DNA of 64,000 nucleotides from contig CM046855.1 in the NCBI GenBank assembly GCA_025617745.1, positions 47,719,813 through 47,783,812 on the forward strand. Direction: 5' to 3'. This document shows positions 1-11,868 of the stretch, in pieces; within the stretch, counting starts at the first letter, position 1; each line of letters opens with the position of its first letter. Position numbers and translations under genes: made by a program. The notes under the pieces are model-generated. The model saw nothing but the letters and a program-made list of their open reading frames with translations. It was not told the origin of the DNA and ran no database searches. The DNA comes from Heliocidaris erythrogramma (taxonomy: Eukaryota; Echinodermata; Echinoidea; Camarodonta; Echinometridae).

Positions 1-958
1 TAAGTGATACATTTATAAAACAGTACATTCAAGCGTAGGCAACATTAAACAAGTAGGTTTTTAACAAGGATTTGAAAGTGTTCACAATTATCATTCAAGG
101 CGTACAATTTGAGATCTACATATCGGTGCAGAGTTCTAGACAAATATTACATTGCGAGCAACCCTTGTTGATACAAACAAAAAATAATACATTTACGACG
201 AATAAAAAGATAATTGTTATACTTTGGAATGGAGTTTGGAACGGGGGCGGTTTGTTTTGTGTAGAGGTAAATAGTAAAAAGCAAGGTCAATCAATTACTC
301 TCAAATAACATCAAGTCACTTTGATATTATACCGGGCGCTGCGTAACGATTTAGAATTGGACTCAATACATGTATAATAAAAATGGGAACGTTAGAGACC
401 CCTGAGCCCCCTCTGCTGTGGGGCCTGAATATTTACAATAGCGAATGAGGTGATTATGGAGCATTTTCCCACATTTCATGCTTCGCTCTTCAGCAAATAA
501 GTAAATATTTTGTAAAAAATTATATGATTAGGGACTTTCCATGTTACCTCTCTCATGTAATCATAATTATCATGATGTCAATCCCGTCTTATTTTAGCTA
601 ATATTATGTTTTAGTGAAAATTATGAAGCCTTAAAGGTTCATAAATTCCTTTAAGACAGCCTAACTGTAGGTACAAGGTTAAAGGTTTTCTTTATTTTCA
701 TATAATTTATTTTGGTGTTTTACATAACAAACACACATGTACAAATAAGTTGATATAACATAATATCAAACAAAATTACATGGAAAAATATGAAAAAAAT
801 TATTTCAGTAAAATTATGCAAAATGAAGAAACATAAGTGGAGTATTTTATTGTAAAGCTCATCTGGTATTTTAAAGACCCTTTTGTGAGGAAATGGTTTT
901 AGTACTATGTGCTGCCTCTTACAGTTCCATACTGAGCTGGGGAAGGGGGGGGAGGTAG
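1..958. other. AT-rich flank, nothing recognisable
   Basis: No gene, RNA or clear repeat structure was recognised here. The short open frames show no domain or codon signal. The segment ends where the foldback element at about 985 begins. Confidence 0.5.
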
Positions 959-984
959 AGACAGCGTCGAAAAAAACGGGAGGG

Positions 985-2314
985 GGCACTCGTTTTTCCG
1001 AAGGTTCGTATTTCCAAAGTTAATAATTCCCTAACACAAATTTCCCATGCCTGGGGGTTCATAATTCCGAAAATTTGATGCATTATTCCGAAGGTTCGTT
1101 TATCCGAAGGTTCATAATTCCGAAAATGAGTTATTTCGAAGGTTCGTACTTCCGAAAATGAAAAAAGGTTCATAATTCCGAAGGGTCGTATTTACAAAAA
1201 TGAAAAAGGGTTCATAATTCCGAAAATGAAATAGGGTTCGTAATTCCGAAAATAAAATAGGGTTCGTAATTCCGAAAATTAAATAGGGTTCATAATTCCG
1301 GAAATGAAATAAGGTACCTAAAAAGGAGGGAAGGGGGTACCAAAACGACTGAGCAGCCCCCCCTCCCATATCAAGGGTATAAAAAAAAATCTCTCTAACT
1401 TTCCTTATGTTATTCTTTGTTTTTATCCTTCTGTCTTCCTCTTTTTCTGTCTTTCCTTTGGTTATTCTTTGTTTTTATCCTATTGTTTCCTGTTTTTTAA
1501 CATAAGGAACATAGACAGAGAAAATGATAGAATAAACACAAAGAATAACATAAGGAGAGACAGAAAGAGAAGAAGATAGAAGAAACTTAAAGAAAAACAT
1601 AATGAAGATAGAAAGAGGAAAATAATGATAGAAGAATAAAGCAAACTTTGTTTTATTCTTACGTAATTCTTTATTTTATTCTTGTATCTTTGCCTTCTAT
1701 ATTTCCTTATCTTATTCTTTGTTTTATTCTTTTATTTTTGCCTTCTATCTTTCCTTAAAGAATAAAACAAAGAATAAGATAAGGAAAGATAGAAGGCAAA
1801 GATAAAAGATTAAAACAAAGAATTACATAAGGAAAGATAGAAAGTGAAGAAGATAGAAGGAAACTAACATAATGTAAGGAAAGCAGAATTATCTGGCGGC
1901 CGCCTGATAATTGTATCTGTCCTGATTGTTATGTTGTAGATATCAGATTATGAAAGAAGGATAAAAACAAAGAATAACATAAGGAAAGATAGAAAGAGAA
2001 GAAGATGTAGAACAAAGAATAACATAAGAAAAGATAATGCAGATAATTCACTGGTTCTTATTCTGTAATAGTTTTCTTTTCTCTTTTACCTCTCTCCCTT
2101 TTTTGACCCTTTAATATGGAGGGGGGGGGGGGGCTGCTCAGTCGTTTTTGCCCCCCCCCCCCACCTCCCGCCTTTTTAGGTACTTTATTTCATTTCCGGA
2201 ATTATGAACCCTCTCTCATTTTCAGAAAAACGAACCTTCGGAATTACGTACCTTTGGAGTAACGATCCTTCGGAATTATGAACCTTAGGAAATACGAACC
2301 TTCGGGGAAAACGA
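985..2314. mobile_element. Foldback element with minisatellite arms
   Basis: The left arm (985-1380) and right arm (2110-2314) are inverted copies. Each has a tandem minisatellite of about 26 bp built on GGTTCGTAATTCCGAAAATG, then a G- or C-rich tract and the shared block CTGCTCAGTCGTT or its complement (near 1345 and 2135). Inside them are a second pair of inverted arms: a pyrimidine-rich one at 1387-1480 and its purine-rich complement at 1945-2035. No transposase is present. The structure fits a non-autonomous foldback DNA transposon; the exact ends are approximate. Confidence 0.6.
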
Positions 2315-2489
2315 CAAATAACCGAAAAAAACATCCTTTTGAAATAATTAATCCTTCCTCAAGAAAATCAGACATAAAAAGAAAGATTGGGCTTGAGGGA
2401 GTGGGAGATGGAAAGAGAAAGAGAGAGAGAGAGGGGTGGGGGAGACAGAGCGGTGGGAGCAAAGAGAAAGATTAAGAGATACCTGTATC

Positions 2490-2760
2490 TATCTTAATAT
2501 GGAGGGGGGGCTGCTCAGTCGTTCCCCCCCCCCCCCCACCTCCCGCTTTTTTAGGTACTTTATTTCATTTCCGGAATTATGAACCCTATTTCATTTTCGG
2601 AATTACGAACCCTATTTCATTTTCGGAATTACGAACCCTATTTCATTTTCGGAAATACGAACCTTCGGAATTATGAACCCTCTCTCATTTTCGGAAAAAC
2701 GAACCTACGGAATAACGAACTTATCGGAATTATGAACCTTAGGAAATACCTCGAATTCCT
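2490..2760. repeat. Solo arm of the same foldback family
   Basis: This stretch repeats the right arm at 2110-2314: a G-rich run, the CTGCTCAGTCGTT block, a C-run, then the CGGAATTACGAACCC minisatellite. It lies in direct orientation just downstream, so it is a tandem partial copy. Confidence 0.6.
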
Positions 2761-2845
2761 CTATATAGGCTTCCCTTATGCTCTTGATAACATGATGAGC
2801 AAACTTTGCTTCTAAGGCAATGGAAAATCTAGATAAAGATTACCA

Positions 2846-3075
2846 AAAAAAAAGGATCTAAGATCTAGGATTCTTTGACCGGGGTGGGAGGAACAAGTAT
2901 TTATCCAAATTATCTGACAAGCCAACAAAATGATAAAAGTGGGAGAGAGAGAGCGTTATCACATTCCTAAGAGATTTAGGTCTCGAAAATATTTTCAGTA
3001 AAAACGAAACAAACAAAAACAAACAAAAAAACAAAGGTTCTCGAATTTCGTATGGGGTATGGGTAATTTTTAGGG
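2846..3075. repeat. 5' flanking segment shared by both GH1 copies
   Basis: The block around TCTAGGATTCTTTGACC and the following TATCTGACAAG and AAATATTTTCTGA-like motifs recur at 27555-27770 in the same order. Each block lies upstream of a GH1 exon 1 (at 4214 and 28056). It marks the 5' reach of the gene duplication, although it could also be an independent repeat. Confidence 0.5.
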
Positions 3076-3089
3076 TAATGACAGTAGGC

Positions 3090-3350
3090 ACTGTTTCATA
3101 AAGCTGTTCGTAAAATTTAAGAATGACTTAAGTATGTCAAGCCAAATGGGATGCTCAATCCTTTTTAACTGCATCAACTAAAGTTGAACTGTGCAGATGT
3201 AGATTAACATTCTTATTGTAATATTTTTTATGCAAAGTATATTTTTTGTCATGATTTAATTGAGGAAAAACTTTGGGCATCCTATCTAGCACTTCATATT
3301 CAAGTCGTTCGTAAAGTCACGCCTAACTTTACGAACAGATTTATGAAACA
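3090..3350. mobile_element. MITE with TGTTTCATAAA termini
   Basis: The ends are inverted copies: TGTTTCATAAAGCTGTTCG on the left and CGAACAGATTTATGAAACA on the right. About 260 bp long, no coding capacity. Related GTTTCATMAA-type termini occur at 45226-45332 and 52451-52591. Confidence 0.65.
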
Positions 3351-3356
3351 CCCCAG

Positions 3357-4040
3357 GTGGCATTTGTACGGAAGCTTATAAGTGCCAACAAGATGACGAG
3401 ATAAGAAGACGAGAAGACAAGTTAAAATGATGAGTAGACGAGTTATTGGAACTCGGCAAGTCGACTTATTATGGACAAGAAGACAAGAAGACGAGTTGTT
3501 GGAACTCGGCAAGTCGACTGGTATAAGATGAGAAGACAAGATGACGAGTTGTTGAAACTCGGAAAGTCGACCTGTTTGGGGCAAGAAAACAAGATAACGA
3601 GTTGTTTGAACTCGGCAAGTAGACTTGTTTAGGATAAGAAGACGTGATGATGAGTTAATGCAACTTGGCAAGTCGACTTGTTTGGGACAAGAAGACGACA
3701 TGACGACTTGCCAAGTTGCATTAGCTTGTCATCTCGTCTTATTGTCCTAAACAAGTCAACTTGCCGAGTTCAAACAACTCTTCATCTTATCTTCTTGTCC
3801 TAAACAAGTCGACTTGCCGAGTTCCAACAACTTGTCTTCTCGTTTTTTAGTCTCAAATAAGTCGGCATGCCGAGTTCCAACAACTTGTCTTCTCGACTTC
3901 TTGTCCAGAATAAGTCGAATTGCCGAGTTCCAACAACTCGTCTTATCGTCATTTATCTTGTCTTCCCGTCTTCTTATCTCGTCTTCTCGTCTTCTTATCT
4001 CGTCATCTGGTTGGCACTTATAAGCTTCCGTACATTTGCC
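3357..4040. mobile_element. Foldback element with 53-bp minisatellite arms, copy 1
   Basis: The terminal inverted repeat is about 60 bp. The left end reads GGCATTTGTACGGAAGCTTA and the right end TAAGCTTCCGTACATTTGCC. Both arms are tandem repeats of about 53 bp built around CTCGGCAAGTCGACTTGTTT and GGGACAAGAAGACAAGATGA; orientation flips near 3700-3720, so the element can fold into a long hairpin. It sits about 170 bp upstream of GH1 copy A exon 1 and has no counterpart upstream of copy B, so it inserted after the duplication. Confidence 0.75.
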
Positions 4041-4109
4041 CTTTACACCCCATGGCTCCGGCACGGGAAAAGTAAATAATGATAATTTGCCGTGTTGGTA
4101 ATTCTGTAT

Positions 4110-4213
4110 TTTACCTTTGTACATCAAATTCTACCTTGACGATCAGCAAGGCGACACGGCATCCGCGAGTCTTCTCTTAAAAAAAAAAGCTGCCAATAAA
4201 CCATAAAGCCAGA
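4110..4213 (+). promoter_or_regulatory. Conserved 5' leader/proximal promoter of GH1 copy A
   Basis: The roughly 100 bp before the start codon are conserved with 27945-28055 before copy B, including TTCTACCTTGACG, CAGCAAG and AAGCCAGAATG around the start. It probably holds the 5' UTR and core promoter. No transcription start can be assigned from sequence alone. Confidence 0.5.
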
Positions 4214-4512
4214 ATGAAAGTTTTCATAGCTCTTGCGTCTTTGATCGTCATCGCCAACGTTAACGATGTGAACTCGGTTGATGAGCCTGAATTCGTCTTC
4301 CCTGACGTTTTCAACGATCCCGAGAGAGATGCTCTCCTCTACGGGACCTTTCCCGACGACTTCGCCTGGAGCTCAGCGACGTCCTCGTACCAGATCGAAG
4401 GTGCATGGAACATAGATGGGAAGGGAGAGAGTATCTGGGACACTTTCACTCACGAAGGCGGTAACGTGAAGAATGACGACACAGGAGATATTGCCTGCGA
4501 CAGCTACAACAA
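4214..4512 (+). CDS. GH1 copy A exon 1
   Basis: Encodes the start codon, signal peptide and N-terminal barrel strand to residue 99 plus two bases of Lys100. The donor reads AA|GTAAGT. This start is chosen because the signal peptide follows at once and copy B begins identically (MKVF). Confidence 0.95.
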
Positions 4513-7500
4513 GTAAGTTTATTTTTTGTCTCTGAACTTCTTATTTTCGATCGCGTTATCAGTGTTTTGAAATAATATATTCCAAATATAAATGGTGGTT
4601 TCAAAATACGCTAGTATTGAACATTAAAATGGACATGGGGTGGGAGATTGGCACACGCATAACGCGTGTAGTGTGTATATTTTGAGGGGTCACTGTGGTA
4701 CCCCCGGATTCGCCATTGTTTCTAATAATCTTAGTATTTCTGCTTATAACGTGGAGAAGGTTTACGGTTCACCATGTGTGTTGGTAGGAGGAAAGGGAAA
4801 AAGAGAAATTAGAAATGGATAGACGAGAAAGGATGACAAGAGAGAAAAGAAGAAATATTCTTTCGTGACAATGGGTGAAGTCCTGAAAAGGACTGTAGAC
4901 CAGATGAGATGAGATGAGAAGACTTGGTTGATGATCGATGGATGAGATCAAAGATCATCTATTTCTGCTTAGTTATAATCCTATCTATACATGTTCATTT
5001 CATTTCATTTTTCATTTCATTTATTTTCATTTCCAAACAATAATATAAATACAACGTAATTCAAATAATATTTACAAAGTTATCGTATATTATCGTATGT
5101 GTAACTGCAAATGACAAACATATAAAACCGTGTGAGTTGGAATAACTCCACGTTCCGGTCAGAATGCTCTGGCCGTCGTCAGGAGAATGAGAAGAGCGAA
5201 TATATCAGCAGAATTTATATATGAAGCAGCAATTCACTTAAGAAAAATAACATAGAAAGAAATAGTAACAGTAATATCAAAGTACCTACATTGAAAGGAT
5301 AAATAACATCAAGGTACCTGCATTGAAAGGATAAGTGACATCAAACGAATCCTGCGTTGAAAAGAAACAATGAAAACAATGGAACAATAGGACTAAGAAA
5401 TCAATTAACCGTCTGGATAAGCTGGAAACAAAAGGGGGATTGGGACCGTAGGTAATCTGTGGAGAGAAACATGACATCCTGTTGAGGAAAGAAATTAAGG
5501 TTAAAACATACATGTGGAAAAGGTGAAATATTGACTACAGAATGAGTATACTAATAATAAATGTTGTGAAAGGCTGTGGAGAGAAAAATAATGATAATGA
5601 ACAAATTGAGGAGAGAAACATGAAATCATGGAGTTATTCCAACTCACATGGTTGTACCGCAAACCTTTTTCTGAATTACAAACTTCACCATGCAAACCTT
5701 CAAATCCTATATTATTTCAAGACTGTATTTACATGTATGTTTTGGTATATTATGCATGTTCTACTCTAAATCCTTTCATTTACATGAAGACATAATTATT
5801 ACAATGAATGTAATGTAAATGACACATTGATTTCCTAGTCAGGTTAAAGTGACTTGTTACTGTAATCTTACATTTTCAGTTATGCTTTTGTGAAGTGTTA
5901 TCGTCTGTGTCCTTTAAAAAAAATATTTTTGCTATTTTATTTTTGAAATTTTATTTTTTTATTTAGTTAGCTATTTATGTATTTATTATAGTTGTTATTA
6001 TTAAATGTAGGTATCTTAGAAATGTTTTTCATTGCTCATTTGTGTACATGATTTCAGAATTGACATGTACTGTACTCATGTATATAATCCGTGATCACTG
6101 ATGGATATTTTTGTACAAACGTTCATATGTCAGTTAACTTGCTACTCTCATGAAGTAAATATTAGTAACTAGAGTTTACATCTTTCAGCATTTGAAATTT
6201 TACATCAAGTGCAATATTCCCAAAGGGTTTCAGAATATGCTCATTCATGGCAGGCAATATTTATTACGGTAGCGTAAGTGTTATAAGATATTGCTTTTAA
6301 ATGTAAATAGGGTCATAGTGAATAAAATAACATTTAATTTGATATAAAAATCACCGTTTTAGACCAACTGATGCCGTTGTAAGAGCAGAAAATAGAGACC
6401 ACTTTTTACGATGTCTACTCCTACTGGCGGCGTCCATTTTCTCTAAATTTCCCATAAAACCTTGCGCGTGATGACGTAGGGGATGGAGAACTCACTAGCT
6501 AGTAGATAGCTAGGTTGCATGAAGCGCGCGCTGCATATACACACGGTAAACATGGTGTATTGTCAAGCGTTCGGCTGTTGTAACTGTTGCAAGAAAACGA
6601 TAGGGAAATCATTCCATCAGTTCCCAGACCCGCAGAAATGTCAGCAATTGTTCAAGCGTTGGGTGACCATATTGAACGTGGAAAAATTCCAAGGAAAAGA
6701 CATCAAACTTGATCGGAAAAATGATGTGATCTGCAGTGATCATTTCACGGAGGCCGATTATCACGTAGATCTGCGGGCTAAGCTTATATGCCCGGGCGAA
6801 TCGTATAATTAAGCTAGTGTGTCCTGGAACACGTTTTACTTACGATGATTATTTTACTCTAATAAATGTTTTTCAAATGTGATAGTTACGTAGATAATAT
6901 AAATTGATTTATTTAATTTAATTATGAAACTCTTGCGTAATTTATGTTATTATTAATAATAATAAACTCTTTTTAAAATAATGTTGGTGAACTATTGCGA
7001 GCCAATTACAATGCGCTACGGCCAACTCCATGCCCTACGTCACACAGCTCGATCGCACCGGGAACATGGCGACGCTGCTTTACTCTCGAGAACAATAACA
7101 ATCGGAGGATTCAATCGACAATTCCCATCCTCTCGATTCTCGAATATACGATGTTTTTACTTTATCAGAAACTGTTTAGAATTCTGTTTTAGGTCAATGA
7201 TAAAAGTCTCGTGGGGATAATTCTCCTTTAAGGTTAAAACATACATATGGAAAAGGTGAAATATTGACAACAGAATACTAATAAGTATACTAAGTATACT
7301 AATAATAAATGTTGTGAAAGGCTGTGGAGAGAAAAAACAATGATAATGTGAGTTATTCCAACTCACATGGTTGTACCGCAAACCTTTTCTGAATTACAAC
7401 TTCACCTTGCAAACCTTCAAATCATATAAAACCTTGAACAGAATTAAGTTACTTTTGGAAACTGAGTGGACTGCTAAAAAGCAAGCTTGTAGTTTGCAGT

Positions 7501-10500
7501 CCACTCGCGTACAAAATCAACAACAAAGAGCAATTCACCGATTTTGCAAAAAATGCAATATAATAATATTTTTTTAAAAGTGTATTTACTTATATAGCCT
7601 AAAGGTTTGTAGCAAGAAGAATAAAACAAGAGACGAAGAACAAAGAAAGAGGAAAGAACAAAACAGACAGGACATAGAAAAAAGAAACATTTACAGGGGG
7701 ATAGGAAGGAGAGAAAAAAAGAAAGAAAGAGTAATGGGTCTATACCTGCGCACCACAGGCAAAGGTCTGGGTCCTGAACCCGAACACAATGAACAGTGTA
7801 TGATTATGGTGAGGGGCAGTTGGGTGAATTTGCCAGAATTATAAGTTTAGAGGACTATTACTAAAAACTAAAGGCAGAAGATTAAGGCCGAAGGTGATGA
7901 GTTTCAGAAGGCATTGGATATTTATTTATAAGGGACTTGAGCATTTATTGAGCATTTATTTATAAGGAACTTGTTATGAGCATAGGCGCCAGAAGCGCAC
8001 GGGGGAGGGGGGGGGTAGTTGCACCCCAATCATTTAAGTAGGGGGGGAAATTAAATTTTGCCCCCCCCCCCGGTCCCTCGCAAAAAAAAGGAGAAAGTTA
8101 CATGGAATAATTTTGCCTTGAAAGCATGTACAATATAAGCTAAAATTACAATTTTCTCATTGGGTTGGTAGTTACGCTCCATCATATATTAATATTCGCA
8201 ATGCTTCTTAACATTGAGCAATCCTGACTATCATAGGCGCCATAAGAAAGGGGGCATATACATGCTTATATCTGTAGAGGGGATGGAGGGGGTGCAAAAC
8301 ACCTCCCCCACGACAATAAACTTTTTACTACTCTACAAAGCGATATCCACCATTTCAACACCTACATTTTCTCACATGGTCTCTACGCTCCATTACATAC
8401 ATGCAGATAGGTGAAGTGTATCTTAACATTGTTGAAACTGTGCCTACCAATGACACCATAAGGGAGGGGGCATTGTCCCAATGCAAGGTTTCTGCATGCA
8501 ATAATCTAAATGTTCTCGCTTGCAATAAATTATCTACGATAGGTGCCATAAGCGGTCAGCAAGATGCCCGAATATCTTCATATTGAAATGCGAGGTGTCC
8601 GAATTGGTAATTTTCACTACAAAAAAAGTGACAAATTTTGCGCCCGCCTCGCGCGCTATTCGGGCAAATATGCTGAAGCTAATAAGTGCCAACCAAATGA
8701 TTGAAAAGTTAAGAAGACGAGAAGACAAGTTAGAAGACGATAAGACGAGTTGTTGGAACTAGGAAGTCGACTTATTTTGGACAAGAAGATGAGATGACGA
8801 GTTATTGGAACTGGACATAGTTTGGGACAAGAAGACAAGATGAAGAGTTGTTTGAACTAGGAAAGTAGACTTGTTTAGGACAAGATGACGAGTTAATGCA
8901 ACGTAACAAGTCGACTTGTTTGGGACAAGGAGACGAATTGACGAGTTATTGCAACTCGGCAAGTCGCCTTATTTGGGACAAGAAGACGAGATTACGAGTT
9001 ATTGGAACTCGACAAGTGTACTTGTTTGGGACAAGAAGACAAGATGAAGAGTTGTTTGAACTCGACAAGTGTACTTGTTTGGGACAAGAAGACAAGATGA
9101 AGAGTTGTTTGAACTCGCCAAGTCGACTTGTTTAGGACAAGAAAACGAGATGACGAGTTAATGCAACTTAGCAAGTCAACTTGTTTTTGGACAAAAAGAC
9201 TTAATGACGAGTTATTGGAACTCGGCAAATCCTCATCTCGTCTTCTTGTCCCGATCAAGTCGACTTACCAAGTTGCATTAATTCGTCATCTCGTCTTCTT
9301 GTCCCAAACAAGTCGACTTGCCAATATCGAACAACTCGAATCAAGTCAACTTGCCAAGTTTCAACAATTCGTCATCTGGTCTTCTCGTCTCAACCCAGTC
9401 GACTTGCCGTGTTCCAACAACTCGCCTTCTCATCATTTTAACTTGTCTTCTCGTCTTCTTATCTCGTCATCTGGTTGGCACTTATAAGCTTCTGTACATA
9501 GGGCAAAAGGCGTCAGCCCCTCCTCCACGCGTGCCCATATGCCTATGTGTACCTACCCCATTCATAAACCTCCCATTGGAATGCTTGGTCTCTACCTAGG
9601 GGCCGTGGAGCGTTTTTTTTTAAGTGGTGGGGGCTGATTTGATTTCACTCAGTAATGACAATTTTCGAACCTTTTTTCAGATACGTATCTGCTAAAAAAA
9701 GTGGGGGTACAGCCCCAGCCCCCCTCCCCCAGTTCCACGGCCCATGACTATGGTCTCTTCTGTTTCGCCTCTACCATGCTACCAGCAGTGACAAATAATC
9801 CCGTTTCAGGTCTATTGAGGAATGATGCAAAACTGGGGGATAACCGTACTTCAAATACTGCGCAGTGTTGTTCTTTTTATTACAAGATTTGAAATATCAA
9901 GAAATATGCAAGAAAAGGGTGGGAAATATGCTTGCTCGAGGGAAGGGAGGGGGTAGGGTTGTACCACTGAACTCTATACTACGTAGTGTAGAGTTCAGTG
10001 GGTTGTCCGCAGGTAGTAAGCGTTTGAGGGGGTTTGAGGTCGGCCAGTGTTTTCCTCAAAGCTGGAACGCGCCTGGTCGTGAGACCAAGGACCGGTGCAC
10101 ACGAGGCGTTATTTCGCTACGTCATGACGCCAACTGCATTGTCCAATTCAATAAAATTCATGCCGCACTAAGCAGCAGACCACTAGCGTAATAATTTACA
10201 CAAAGCAATGAATGGGACAGATCATTGTCTTTACGTTCTGTATGCGAGTGCAGCCAAGCGCACCCGTCTTTATAATATGTGCGGCATAAATTCTGTTAAA
10301 TTGAACAGTGCAGTTTGCGTCACGACCCCTCACGACCCCTCACGACGTAGTGAAATAATGCCGTATCAATCAAAGTATGATTGTATGATTATTTACGTCT
10401 AAGACCGACCTTTAACGTCTCCATCCGAAAGACATACTGAGATTCGAACCTTGGTCCGATCAGAGTCAGTTTGTAGGCGAATACAAAATAATGCTTCTTA

Positions 10501-11830
10501 TATATCAGTCACACTGTGACGCTCATGACGCTCATGGCGCCCCAACATTATCAATGATTATTACACCGGTCATAGCCGAGCCCCCGAAGGAACTAGTGCT
10601 CAAGCTTATCAGGTGTCTTGCCAAACGATGTTAGTTTAGGGCTGGATTTAAACCTTCAACCTTATGATGTCAAGTGAATAAACAATACATGTAACATGCA
10701 CATCTACAGAAGGAAGTGGAAATTGCTTTGAAAACGATATCATTATAGATCTACTGAAAGCCAAAAGGGAGTTAATTCATTTCATTTTGCACAGAGCTAA
10801 CGCCTCTCTGGCTATAAAAGCAGACGTAATCACTCATCGCCATTCCTATTTAACATACTTTATCTCACGTCTAATCATTGATCTCAGATACCAAGAGGAC
10901 GTAGATATCATGAAGGAAATGGGACTGAACGCTTACCGTTTCTCCATCTCCTGGCCCCGTGTGCTCCCCGACGGCACCATCGACAACATCAACGAACCCG
11001 GCATCACGTTTTACAGCAACGTCATCGACGCCCTACTCGAAGCCGGCATCACCCCCATGGTCACCCTTTACCACTGGGACCTTCCCCAGGCTCTTCAAGA
11101 CGTCGGAGGCTGGGATAACGAAACCATCATTGACCGTTTCAACGACTACGCTGACCTTTGCTTCGCGAGGTTCGGAGACCGCGTCACACTGTGGATAACG
11201 TTCAATGAGCCCTGGGTGGTGACGTTGCTAGGATACGGTACCGGAGAACACGCCCCTGGAATCGAGGAGATTGGGACCACGGTGTACTCTACCAGTCATA
11301 ACATCATCAAGGCTCATGCCAAGGCCTGGCATACATACAACGACAATTACAGACAAGATCAAGTAAGAAATGTCAGCTAGCTTATAAGAGGTAAAAGAAA
11401 GTATTTATATTATATCGAATGGCCTTGAGTGGAATACAACGGTATATCGCACGAGTTGATGAGCATATTTCACGAGTCGGCACGACTAATGAAAAATAAT
11501 ACTGAAACCGCCATGAGCTACAGTGGCATATCCCCTCCCCCTCCCATCGAATAGGTTGAAAATCCAGGGGAATATGAGAAAGAAGGAGAAAGAAAGGGAG
11601 AAGGGAAAAGAACGAGATGAAGATGAAACAACTCTTCACACCCTCACCTCGTCGCATTTCTTCTGCCAAGTAAGCGGTGCCCCAGCCCCTAATGACACCA
11701 GTGCCACCTCTATAATATTAACAAACTTACGCTACAAGTGATCTTCATGAAGTTGCTTCATTGTTGCAAACGTTATCACATCACATATCGTTTTCACATC
11801 ACATCATCGCTTTTTTCATATATATAATAC

Positions 11831-11868
<38 letters not shown>

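Larger units (their letters stand above)
4513..10887 (+). other. GH1 copy A intron 1 (repeat-filled)
   Basis: A 6.4-kb phase 2 intron. It holds a hairpin-family repeat (4730-5200), a THAP remnant between direct repeats (5495-7425), tandem degenerate repeats (7975-8555), a minisatellite foldback element (8672-9497), two MITEs (9599-9743 and 10105-10362) and a SINE-like piece (10637-10715). No exon was missed: exons 1 and 2 join in frame exactly as the family expects. Confidence 0.85.

Noticed and set aside
3300..3701. A 133-codon minus-strand frame with repeated [11 protein letters not shown] peptides
   Set aside because: It is the 53-bp minisatellite read in one frame; similar frames appear on both strands and at 8759-9487.
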